This document shows, piece after piece, positions 1 to 5,166 of a stretch of DNA of 5,166 nucleotides. Location: the NCBI GenBank assembly GCA_947483455.1, contig CANKNK010000152.1, positions 1-5,166 on the forward strand. Direction: 5' to 3'. How positions within the stretch are numbered: the stretch's first letter is position 1; each line of letters starts with the position of its first letter. The translations under genes and the position numbers were made by a program. The notes under the pieces were generated by a model. That model had not been told where the DNA came from and searched no databases. It saw nothing but the letters and a program-made list of their open reading frames with translations. The stretch comes from Comamonadaceae bacterium. Lineage in GTDB: Bacteria; Pseudomonadota; Gammaproteobacteria; Burkholderiales; Burkholderiaceae_C.

Positions 1-964
1 CCATGACGTTATTGCTGTACTTATTTATTTCGCGCACCACCTCGGCCAGGGGCGGCGAGCGCCACTCCAGCAGTGGCTTGGCTTCCAGCAGTTTGGGGGG
101 CACTGTGCCCCAGCGTGCGCTACCGTCTAGGCCCGCGCCCATACTTCGCCACAGGCCTTGTACCGCGCGCGGCGCATAGCTGGCGGGGTCGGCGTAGGCA
201 ACAGGCCAGACTTTTTCTCCACAGGAAGTGGGAAGGGCGCCACCAAAACGGATGCGCAAAGGGTCAGAAAAATCTGCCTTCAAGCCCGCGCGGTAGTCAT
301 TGCAAGCGCCGCCGCTTAGCGCTACGGTGTCCTGGGTTTGCACGCCCCACAAAGGCGGGTCGTATTGCACCCGTGCCACGCGCCCGGAAGGCTCGGGCGT
401 GAAAGTCATCACGATGGATTTGTAATTGATGAGCAGTGCTTCAGGCCTTGCGTTATAAGGGCGCAGCGGCTCGCCGTCAAAAGCTGCGGGGTCCTGGTCG
501 GGTACAAAAAATGCGCTGTTATCGAGCACGATGTCGCCGCTGATGCGGGCTATGCCCAGGCTTTGTACGCGCCGCAGCAGCAGCCACAAGCGCTCCATCA
601 CCAATTGCGGATCGCCCTGGCCTTGGATGTACAAATTACCCGTCAGCGTCCCATCGCGTACCGGGCCGTCGATGTACACCGGTGTGCTCCAGCTATAGGC
701 CGGGCCCAGCAAGTCCAGCGCCGCATAGGTGGTGAACAACTTCATGACGGAAGCCGCCTGCATAGGCGCTTCGCTGCGATGTTGCAAACGCGGCACTGCC
801 TTGGCATCTTGCGCGTCCACCACCAATAAGGCGGTTGCGCTTGCAGGAATGCGGGCGCGCATTAAAGCTTCTTCTACCGCCACCGGTAACTGGGCGTGCG
901 CCGTGGCGCTGACCAGCATGAGCAGTACCGTCAAGCCATGCCGAAAGTAGAAATAAAAACCCAT
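1..964 (-). CDS. dacB: D-alanyl-D-alanine carboxypeptidase/endopeptidase (PBP4 family), 3'-truncated by window edge
   Basis: This is a periplasmic penicillin-binding protein of the DacB/PBP4 (peptidase S13) family. The family removes terminal D-Ala from peptidoglycan stem peptides and cleaves D-Ala-mDAP cross-links. The reading frame is open for 321 codons and leaves the window at base 1; E. coli DacB has 477 residues, so roughly the C-terminal third, including the KTG motif, is missing here. Residues 1-24 form a signal peptide with a hydrophobic core (LTVLLMLVSA) and an AHA cleavage site before Gln25. The catalytic SxxK motif is S72-V-M-K75, followed by LFTTYAAL as is usual in the family. 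The SxN motif is S317-N-N319, just before the edge. The start is ATG 964-962, because an in-frame TAA lies two codons upstream (973-971); Met16 would cut into the signal peptide. No good Shine-Dalgarno precedes it. The gene is divergent from the transporter operon and preceded by a hairpin-rich leader. The family assignment is firm. Confidence 0.93.
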   Translation of the reverse strand, partial: MGFYFYFRHGLTVLLMLVSATAHAQLPVAVEEALMRARIPASATALLVVDAQDAKAVPRLQHRSEAPMQAASVMKLFTTYAALDLLGPAYSWSTPVYIDGPVRDGTLTGNLYIQGQGDPQLVMERLWLLLRRVQSLGIARISGDIVLDNSAFFVPDQDPAAFDGEPLRPYNARPEALLINYKSIVMTFTPEPSGRVARVQYDPPLWGVQTQDTVALSGGACNDYRAGLKADFSDPLRIRFGGALPTSCGEKVWPVAYADPASYAPRAVQGLWRSMGAGLDGSARWGTVPPKLLEAKPLLEWRSPPLAEVVREINKYSNNVM

Positions 965-982
965 GGTCGATTATCGGTGGCT

Positions 983-1075
983 CTGACTAGCTTGAAAGTC
1001 AGGTTTCGGCCTGTGGGCCGGCTTGCTGCCTGCCGCAGGCCTCACTTTTCTTTGCTTCGCCAAAGAAAAGGTGAG
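983..1075 (-). other. Cluster of four consecutive hairpins upstream of dacB
   Basis: Four inverted repeats follow one another directly upstream of the dacB start. They are: CTGACT/AGTCAG (983-988 with 997-1002, 8-nt loop); CGGCC/GGCCG (1007-1011 with 1016-1020, 4-nt loop); GCCTG/CAGGC (1028-1032 with 1036-1040, 3-nt loop); and CTTTTCTTTG/CAAAGAAAAG (1045-1054 with 1061-1070, loop CTTCGC). The last is extended by four more pairs (1041-1044 with 1072-1075) across a one-base bulge at 1071. All complementarity was read directly from the sequence. If dacB is transcribed from beyond 1075, these would fold in its 5' leader. A regulatory role is inference. The last hairpin also appears to be the edge of the repeat element described separately. 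Confidence 0.5.
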
Positions 1076-1290
1076 CAAAAGAAAGGCGAGCCAAGTGCCG
1101 TGGCCCTACGGGCTCCCTTGCGCTACTCGCGCCGCCCGGGATCGTGCGCAAACTCGCTACGCTCAAACAAGCGCCCGCCCTGATCCGTGCGCCGCTGCGC
1201 TGCTCAGCACGGCCTATGGCAAGTGGGGCAGCGTGTGCTCGTTCGCTTCGCTCACCTTGCACACGCCCGCGCACCATCACTGCCACGCCA
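1028..1290. repeat. Diverged intergenic repeat element with GCTNCGCT motifs
   Basis: This non-coding stretch begins with the TTTTCTTTG-CTTCGC-CAAAGAAAA stem-loop and the following GCAAAAGAAAGGCGAGCC. It then contains three GCTNCGCT units: GCTACGCT at 1156-1163, GCTGCGCT at 1194-1201 and GCTTCGCT at 1245-1252. Two lie in near-identical 13-mers (1153-1165 and 1242-1254). A short GCCC/GGGC hairpin lies at 1103-1113. This arrangement resembles a dispersed intergenic repeat that I recall from Comamonadaceae and related genomes, where it is often misannotated as small ORFs. That identification is from memory. The left boundary is fairly clear from the hairpin, whereas the right boundary is a guess. 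Overlapping open frames on both strands here look spurious, with Arg/Ala/Ser/Pro-rich compositions and no domain. Confidence 0.5.
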
Positions 1291-1426
1291 CTGCCGCAGC
1301 CGCGCCAAGCCCCAATCCATTGACTACGACTGCTACGTTCACCAACCTCGGCACCCAAACGAGCATCGCCACCCCTCGCACCAACGCCCCTATCCGGTAC
1401 AAAAAATCAAATTGGCTGTTAAAGCT
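1291..1426. other. Intergenic stretch without recognised gene
   Basis: Nothing codes convincingly between the repeat element and the GC-rich inverted repeat. The sequence is less GC-rich than the flanking genes and includes an A-rich patch around 1400-1410. I found no promoter with both boxes at proper spacing, although the promoter of the downstream operon presumably lies between here and 1497. TTGACT at 1320-1325 resembles a -35 box but has no acceptable -10 box 16-18 nt downstream. Confidence 0.4.
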
Positions 1427-1454
1427 CCCCTTCACCCCGGCGGGGGTGAAGGGG
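1427..1454. repeat. Perfect 12-bp GC-rich inverted repeat with 4-nt loop
   Basis: CCCCTTCACCCC (1427-1438) pairs perfectly with GGGGTGAAGGGG (1443-1454) around a GGCG loop, giving a very stable stem-loop 43 bp upstream of the transporter start. Neither side has a contiguous U-run: the plus strand continues CGGGGG, and on the minus strand a T-rich patch begins only about 20 nt beyond the stem. It is therefore not a textbook intrinsic terminator. It could be a REP-like element, a structure in the 5' leader of the transporter operon, or a barrier to antisense transcription. The pairing is seen; the role is not known. Confidence 0.6.
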
Positions 1455-1497
1455 CGGGGGGGAAGCGGGGGACAAACCACCCCCGATAATCAACCCG

Positions 1498-2535
1498 ATG
1501 ACTTCCTCTGTCCCCGCCGCATCGCCTTTTGGCCTGTCTCCCGCCGCACAAGGCCGTATCGCAGCAGTGGTGACAATAACCATCTGGACCGCCTTCATTG
1601 TGATCGCCCGCGCCACGGCCGACCCCGCGCGTGGCGGCACGCTCCTACCGCTGGACGTGGTCTATGCCCGCCTCTGGGGCGCGGCTTTGGTCTTGTTGCC
1701 CTGGGGCTGGTGGATCACGCGCACGGCTCGGCAGCAAGCGGATCCGTTCGCACCCGGGCGCGGCTCTCTCGCTGGCGTTTCGCCCTTGCCCTGGGCTATT
1801 ACCTGGCGCATCGGTTTGTTTGGCGGCTTGCTCTACGCCACACTGGCCTATAGCGGTTTCGTATTCGCTCCGGCGGCGCATGCCTCGGTGCTCTTGCCCG
1901 GCAGCCTGCCCTTGTGGACTACTTTGCTCGCCTTGCTGCTATTGGGTGAACGCATACGCTGGGGCCGGGCGCTGGGCCTAGGTTTGATTGTTTGCGGCGA
2001 TGCCTTGGTGGGCGGCGCCAGCCTCTTGCATGCGTTTGACGGCAGCGGCGTGTGGCGTGGCGATGTTTTGTTTGTGCTGGCCGCCATGTGCTGGTCCATG
2101 TACAGCGTGCTGGTACGCCGCTTTGCGCTGGATGCGGTGCAGGCCACCATTGGGATTACGGCATTCGCGTTTGTGATGTACGTGCCGGCCTATACCCTGG
2201 GCTGCCTGCTGGGCTGGTTGCCAGGCCAGGTCTTGCAGGCGCCTTGGCGCGAAATTGTTTTTCAGATGGGTTTTCAGGGTGTCGGTTCGGTGGTGGTATC
2301 GGGCATCGGCTTTACCAAAATGATCCAGTACTATGGCCCGGTGCGCTCCACCATGATGACCGCCGTGGTGCCCGGCCTGTCTGCTTTGTGCGCGGCCTTG
2401 TTTTTGGGCGAACCCTTGCCTTGGAACGTGCTGGCCGGTTTGGCCTTGGTGAGCGGCGGCATTGTGTTTGGCGTGCGCAAGGTGGCACAGCCCCCGGTGG
2501 CGCCCACACCTGATGTAGTCCTTCAAAAGGCTTGA
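1498..2535 (+). CDS. EamA/DMT-superfamily inner-membrane transporter
   Basis: This 345-residue hydrophobic protein has the two-repeat, roughly ten-helix architecture of drug/metabolite transporter (EamA, RhaT-like) permeases. Repeat 1 spans about residues 20-175 and closes with LLLLGER (146-151) followed by a Gly-rich helix (157-173). Repeat 2 spans about 187-328 and closes with ALFLGEPLPW (300-309) and the helix GLALVSGGIVFGV. The Gly-Glu pair near the end of each repeat (150-151 and 304-305) is a family hallmark. The length is somewhat above the usual 290-310 because of an approximately 18-residue N-terminal tail and a Pro-rich C-terminal tail. Substrates in this family range from amino acids to metabolites and cannot be told from sequence. 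ATG 1498 has no clear Shine-Dalgarno, so the start is less certain than the family. It is the first gene of the likely operon; its TGA is 14 bp before the tsaB ATG. Confidence 0.9.
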   Translation: MTSSVPAASPFGLSPAAQGRIAAVVTITIWTAFIVIARATADPARGGTLLPLDVVYARLWGAALVLLPWGWWITRTARQQADPFAPGRGSLAGVSPLPWAITWRIGLFGGLLYATLAYSGFVFAPAAHASVLLPGSLPLWTTLLALLLLGERIRWGRALGLGLIVCGDALVGGASLLHAFDGSGVWRGDVLFVLAAMCWSMYSVLVRRFALDAVQATIGITAFAFVMYVPAYTLGCLLGWLPGQVLQAPWREIVFQMGFQGVGSVVVSGIGFTKMIQYYGPVRSTMMTAVVPGLSALCAALFLGEPLPWNVLAGLALVSGGIVFGVRKVAQPPVAPTPDVVLQKA

Positions 2536-2549
2536 GCTTGTTGAAATCC

Positions 2550-3404
2550 ATGCAGCTTCTGGCCTTTGACACCAGTACCGACGCCTTGAGCGTTGCGGTA
2601 ATGCGCAGCAGCCCGACGGGCCCGCAGTACTGGCAACACCAGGGCGAGGGCGGCGCTGCCGCATCCGGCAGCCTGATCGCCGCCGCCATGGATTTGCTGC
2701 GTGATGCCGATCTGCGCTTGCACGACCTGGACGCGATTTGCTTTGGCAGCGGCCCCGGTTCGTTTACTGGCTTGCGTACCGCCTGCTCGGTCGCCCAGGG
2801 CCTGGCTTACGGTGCAGGGGTGCCGGTCTTGCCCGTGTCCTCATTGCTGGCGCTGGCGCAAAGTGCCCGCTCGGCTCATGCGCCGCAGGCTACCGAGGCT
2901 TGCGTAAGCGCTTTGCTCGATGCCCGCATGGACGAGGTCTATGCCGCCACCTATGCATGGAGCGGCGATGGGTGGGCGACTTTGCAAGCGCCTTGCCTCT
3001 TGGCGCCCGAGCAAGTGGCCGCCTGGGCGCAGTCTGCGCACGCAGCGCATGCCCCAAGCATTGCGCTGCCCGGCGCGGTGCTGAACGCGCCATGGCGCGC
3101 ATGGGCTGGCAATGTATTTGCCAGCTATGGCGAGCGTCTATTGGCCCCTGCGGGCCTTTTTTGTTGCGAGGCACTGCCGCAGGCCATGGCCTTGTTGCAA
3201 GTGGCTCCGGCCTTGATTGCAGCGGGCGCATGCGTAGCGCCGGAGCAGGCTTTGCCTTTGTATGTGCGCGACAAAGTTGCCAAGACCACCGGCGAGCGTG
3301 CCCTGGAGAAAGCGCACAAAGCGGGCCTAGCCCAGGCCGAAGCAGTGTCCGAGGCCAGGCCTGTATCTCTTACCGCAGCCCATGCGCAGACACCCGGGAC
3401 CTAA
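2550..3404 (+). CDS. tsaB: tRNA threonylcarbamoyladenosine biosynthesis protein TsaB
   Basis: TsaB is the non-catalytic ASKHA-fold partner of TsaD. With TsaE it supports transfer of the threonylcarbamoyl group (made by TsaC) to A37 of ANN-decoding tRNAs in the cytoplasm. The 284-residue product opens with MQLLAFDTST, the N-terminal strand and phosphate-loop-like signature of the family. It carries the hallmark GPGSFTGLR at 68-76, then a DARMDEVY segment and, near the C-terminus, LPLYVRDKVA. E. coli TsaB has 231 residues; the excess here is mainly a C-terminal tail after the YVRDKVA segment, rich in Ala, Glu and Lys. ATG 2550 is preferred because it places LLAFDTST at the usual position. An in-frame TTG at 2532, overlapping the upstream TGA, would add six residues. 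The gene follows the transporter by 14 bp, and its last 23 bp overlap the start of rimI, suggesting translational coupling. The assignment is firm. Confidence 0.96.
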   Translation: MQLLAFDTSTDALSVAVMRSSPTGPQYWQHQGEGGAAASGSLIAAAMDLLRDADLRLHDLDAICFGSGPGSFTGLRTACSVAQGLAYGAGVPVLPVSSLLALAQSARSAHAPQATEACVSALLDARMDEVYAATYAWSGDGWATLQAPCLLAPEQVAAWAQSAHAAHAPSIALPGAVLNAPWRAWAGNVFASYGERLLAPAGLFCCEALPQAMALLQVAPALIAAGACVAPEQALPLYVRDKVAKTTGERALEKAHKAGLAQAEAVSEARPVSLTAAHAQTPGT

Positions 3405-3867
3405 AGGGGTGGAGCGCGCCGAGGCGCGCATAGCGGCCATGGACTTGCCCAGCCTGGCGCGGGTGATGGAAGTGGAGCAGCGCGCCTATGCCCACCCCTG
3501 GTCACGCGCCAACTTTAGCGATGTATTGCACAGCGGCTACCACGCGCGTTTGCTGCTCGGTGGCGATACGCTGCTGGGCTACTTTGTGGTCATGCTCGGC
3601 GTAGAGGAGGCGCATCTGCTCAACATCACCGTGGACCCCAACTACCAGCACCAGGGCTGGGGCCGCTTGATGCTGGACGCCGCGCGTTTGTGGGCCCTGA
3701 GCGAGGCGGCCCGCATCTTGTGGCTGGAAGTGCGGGTGGGCAATGTGCGTGCTATCAAGGTCTACCAAAGCCATGGCTTTGAAGTGGTCGGGCAGCGCAA
3801 GGCGTATTACGCGGCGGGGCGTGGTCAGCGCGAAGACGCGCTGGTGATGCGCTTGCAACTCGGATAA
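3382..3867 (+). CDS. rimI: Ribosomal protein S18 alanine N-acetyltransferase RimI
   Basis: This GNAT-fold acetyltransferase uses acetyl-CoA to acetylate the N-terminal alanine of ribosomal protein S18. The 161-residue product matches E. coli RimI (148 aa) throughout: EQRAYAHPW (32-40) corresponds to EQRAHAFPW, and NITVDPNYQHQGWGRLML holds the acetyl-CoA pyrophosphate loop Q89-x-x-G-x-G94. LWLEVR places the catalytic Glu at E116 (E. coli E103) and VYQSHGF the catalytic Tyr at Y128 (E. coli Y115). The C-terminal YY...REDALVM segment is also conserved. ATG 3382 overlaps the 3' end of tsaB by 23 bp. GTG 3409 (residue 10) would also keep the first beta-strand EARIAAM, so the true start could be either; ATG 3439 would remove that strand and is unlikely. 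The next gene starts 7 bp after the stop codon. The tsaB-rimI pairing is common in proteobacteria and strengthens both calls. Confidence 0.95.
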   Translation: MRRHPGPKGVERAEARIAAMDLPSLARVMEVEQRAYAHPWSRANFSDVLHSGYHARLLLGGDTLLGYFVVMLGVEEAHLLNITVDPNYQHQGWGRLMLDAARLWALSEAARILWLEVRVGNVRAIKVYQSHGFEVVGQRKAYYAAGRGQREDALVMRLQLG

Positions 3868-3874
3868 TGGCCCT

Positions 3875-4807
3875 ATGCCGCTTTCTTTAGACGCCCGCCA
3901 ACGCGCCATGCTTTTGGAGATGGGTGTGCGCGTTTGGTTGCCGGGTACCGATTTCGCAGTGGCCGATTCCAGCGCCTTGCCGGGCGCGGCCCCGGCCAAA
4001 TCGCCAAGCCCCCAAGGCGTTTTGCACACCACCCCCAAGGCCCAAGCGCCGCAGGCCGGTGTGCCAGCACACAGGCCTGTAGCCGCGAGCCCAGTTGCGC
4101 CTGCGGTTGCTCAGGGGCGCAAGGCCGGACTCGACAGCCGCAGCGGCGGCACCGCTAGCAGCGCGCCCGCAGTGCCGCGTGGCGATGGCGCCAACGACCT
4201 GAGCCAAATCGCCACCTTGGACTGGGACGCGCTGGCGCGCACCGCCGCCGATTGCCAGGCCTGCGGTTTGTGCGCCGGGCGCAGCCGCAGCATGCTCAGC
4301 GCCCAGGCCGGGCGGCGCGCGCGCTGGATGGTGGTGGGCGACCCGCCGGGTGAAGACGAAGACGCCGCAGGCCAGCCCTTTGCCGGCGAAGCAGGGCTGT
4401 TGCTGGCCAATATGCTCAAAGCCGTGGGCGCCACGCGCGGCGAGCTTGCACCCGGCTTGGAAGCCGCCTACGTCACCACGGTGAGCAAATGCCGCCCGCC
4501 CCAGGGCCGTGTGCCACAGGCGGCCGAACTAGCCCAATGCGCCGCCTATTTGCAACGTGAAATTGCCCTGGTGCAACCGGCGGTGATTTTGGCCATGGGC
4601 CGCTTTGCCAACCAGGTATTGCTGCAAGACTATCCGCAAGAGGTAGCCCTACCGCTAGGCCGCCAGCGTGGCCAGGTCTATCGCTACCAGGGTGTGCCGG
4701 TGTTGGTGACCTATACCCCGCAGGCCTTGCTGCGCCAACCGGCAGACAAGGCCAAAGCCTGGGCCGATTTGTGTTTGGCTATGGACTTGTTGCAGACGCC
4801 CACTTGA
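3875..4807 (+). CDS. Family-4-like uracil-DNA glycosylase homologue with altered active-site motifs
   Basis: The 310-residue product has three parts. Residues 1-25 contain LLEMGVRVWLP, a short module I associate with rimI-linked members. Residues 35-108 are a Pro/Ala-rich, low-complexity, probably disordered linker. Residues 115-306 are a uracil-DNA glycosylase superfamily domain. Family 4 enzymes excise uracil from DNA and hold a 4Fe-4S cluster; candidate ligands C127, C130, C206 (in SKCRPP) and C222 are all present, with an extra C133. WMVVGDPPGEDED (151-163) matches the first active-site motif, usually GEAPGxxED, but has Asp156 where the catalytic Glu is expected. VTYTPQALLR (278-287) matches the usual VTYHPAYLLR but has Thr281 in place of the conserved His. 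GQPFAGEAG and the DKAKAWADL tail fit the family. Uracil excision is therefore doubtful, although the fold and cluster look intact. ATG 3875 starts 7 bp after rimI; Met12 is an alternative. It ends the operon. Confidence 0.88.
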   Translation: MPLSLDARQRAMLLEMGVRVWLPGTDFAVADSSALPGAAPAKSPSPQGVLHTTPKAQAPQAGVPAHRPVAASPVAPAVAQGRKAGLDSRSGGTASSAPAVPRGDGANDLSQIATLDWDALARTAADCQACGLCAGRSRSMLSAQAGRRARWMVVGDPPGEDEDAAGQPFAGEAGLLLANMLKAVGATRGELAPGLEAAYVTTVSKCRPPQGRVPQAAELAQCAAYLQREIALVQPAVILAMGRFANQVLLQDYPQEVALPLGRQRGQVYRYQGVPVLVTYTPQALLRQPADKAKAWADLCLAMDLLQTPT

Positions 4808-4915
4808 AACTCGTGCAAGGGCTCTGCAGGGCCCATGAAAGCCTCATTGCTATCGCGCGCCTAGGTGATCGTGGCCGAGGCGGTGCTGGCGAACGGCGCA
4901 GTGCCTAGCCGACAA

Positions 4916-4955
4916 GATTTGGAGGCATGCGCACTATCCATTGTGCTACGGCGAG
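4916..4955 (-). other. tRNA 5'-half-like sequence (possible tRNA remnant)
   Basis: Read on the minus strand from 4955, the sequence goes CTCGCCG, then TA, then GCAC-AATGGATA-GTGC, then CATGC-CTCCAAA. This is the spacing of a tRNA 5' half: a 7-nt acceptor strand, TA at positions 8-9, a perfect 4-bp D stem (4943-4946 with 4931-4934) with a GG-containing D loop, and a 7-nt anticodon-like loop that would read CCA. It fails as a functional tRNA. The anticodon stem would have two mismatches, no TTCRA T loop with a paired stem follows at the proper distance, and no 3' acceptor strand complements CTCGCCG. It may be a decayed or truncated tRNA, or coincidence. Confidence 0.25.
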
Positions 4956-5108
4956 AGGTGCGGCATTTTAGGTCCGGGGTTCTTGACGGGGTGAGGGGGT
5001 GCTGTGGGTAGCTGCGCCTATCTGAGGAGTGGCTGTTAGTTGGCTGCTGTTGGTTGAACTATCAATCACCAATGTTTTGGTCGGGATCCATCACCTCTTA
5101 CAAATATA

Positions 5109-5137
5109 TTGACATAGACCTTATGAACGGCTAGTCT
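5109..5137 (+). promoter_or_regulatory. Candidate sigma-70 promoter reading out of the right edge
   Basis: A perfect -35 consensus TTGACA (5109-5114) is followed after 17 nt by TAGTCT (5132-5137). The latter matches the -10 consensus at three of six positions, including the important T, A and final T. It lies in the AT-rich segment at the end of the window. A purine-rich GGAGAGG at 5142-5148 could serve as a ribosome-binding site, but no ATG, GTG or TTG follows within normal distance before the sequence ends. The downstream gene, if any, is therefore unseen. The -35 is strong and the -10 poor. Confidence 0.35.
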
Positions 5138-5166
5138 GCCCGGAGAGGTTAAATAAGATAATTTGC

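Larger units (their letters stand above)
4808..5166. other. Right-end region with no convincing gene and falling GC content
   Basis: No gene of recognisable family is visible in these 359 bases on either strand. The longest plus-strand open stretch starts at GTG 4865 and runs 48 codons to TAG 5009-5011; it has no ribosome-binding site and no recognised motif, and could be a remnant or chance. Composition changes sharply along the region: by direct count, 5041-5100 is 45% GC and 5101-5160 is 38%, well below the GC-rich genes to the left. No intrinsic terminator for the operon was found: GGGC/GCCC at about 4818-4833 gives only a 4-bp stem without a T-run. The composition shift suggests a junction with different DNA to the right, but no insertion-sequence end or attachment repeat is visible. 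Confidence 0.5.

Noticed and set aside
73..950. Several plus-strand frames opposite dacB
   Set aside because: The minus-strand frame is intact with a signal peptide, SxxK and SxN motifs; the plus-strand frames are antisense shadows typical of GC-rich DNA.
970..975. GATAAT -10-like box on the minus strand upstream of dacB
   Set aside because: It ends only 5 nt before the dacB ATG, which would require leaderless transcription, and the best -35-like hexamer (TTCAAG) is poor with a 15-nt spacer.
999..1358. 119-codon open frame on the minus strand in the divergent intergenic region
   Set aside because: It lies across the repeat element, has Arg/Gly/Ala/Ser-rich low-complexity translation, no recognisable domain, and competes with other equally long frames through the same DNA.
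1023..1853. 276-codon plus-strand frame running into the transporter gene
   Set aside because: Its second half is an out-of-frame shadow of the clearly coding EamA gene and its first half crosses the repeat element; the translation shows no domain.
3867..3890. ATG overlapping the rimI stop (TAATG)
   Set aside because: It opens only a seven-codon frame; the glycosylase homologue starts in another frame at 3875.
3977..4198. GC-rich repetitive-looking stretch in the glycosylase gene as a possible tandem repeat
   Set aside because: It is in frame and explained by a Pro/Ala-rich linker; no exact tandem unit is visible.
4818..4833. Possible terminator after the operon (GGGC...GCCC)
   Set aside because: It has only a 4-bp stem, and no T-run follows.
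4865..5011. 48-codon frame from GTG after the glycosylase gene
   Set aside because: It has no ribosome-binding site, no recognised family and a rare start; the evidence is too weak to annotate it as a gene.

Overview
The window looks like chromosomal DNA of a GC-rich betaproteobacterium, most likely Burkholderiales and probably Comamonadaceae. This rests on protein similarity recalled from memory, on the tsaB-rimI-glycosylase gene order, and on an intergenic repeat of a type I associate with that family. No search was run, so the taxonomy is an inference.

Layout: (1) Positions 1-964, minus strand, hold the first 321 codons of a PBP4-type D-alanyl-D-alanine carboxypeptidase/endopeptidase (dacB). 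The gene runs off the left edge. (2) Positions 965-1497 form a divergent intergenic region. Four consecutive hairpins lie beside the dacB start, followed by a diverged repeat element rich in GCTNCGCT motifs and, near the next gene, a perfect 12-bp GC-rich inverted repeat. (3) Positions 1498-4807 carry four closely packed plus-strand genes, probably one operon: an EamA/DMT-type inner-membrane transporter, tsaB (t6A tRNA modification), rimI (N-alpha-acetylation of ribosomal protein S18) and a family-4-like uracil-DNA glycosylase homologue. tsaB and rimI overlap by 23 bp. (4) Positions 4808-5166 contain no convincing gene. GC content falls to about 41% over the last 126 bases, and there is a promoter-like TTGACA box with a purine-rich ribosome-binding-like motif pointing out of the right edge. 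A minus-strand stretch resembles the 5' half of a tRNA.

The operon combines translation-related housekeeping (TsaB, RimI) with a transporter of unknown substrate and a DNA-repair-family protein. The most interesting coding observation is that the glycosylase homologue keeps all four candidate iron-sulfur cysteines but has Asp and Thr where the family normally has its catalytic Glu and His. I see no CRISPR array, complete mobile element, toxin-antitoxin pair or recognisable new defence system. Apart from the glycosylase and the intergenic structures, this is ordinary core-genome sequence.
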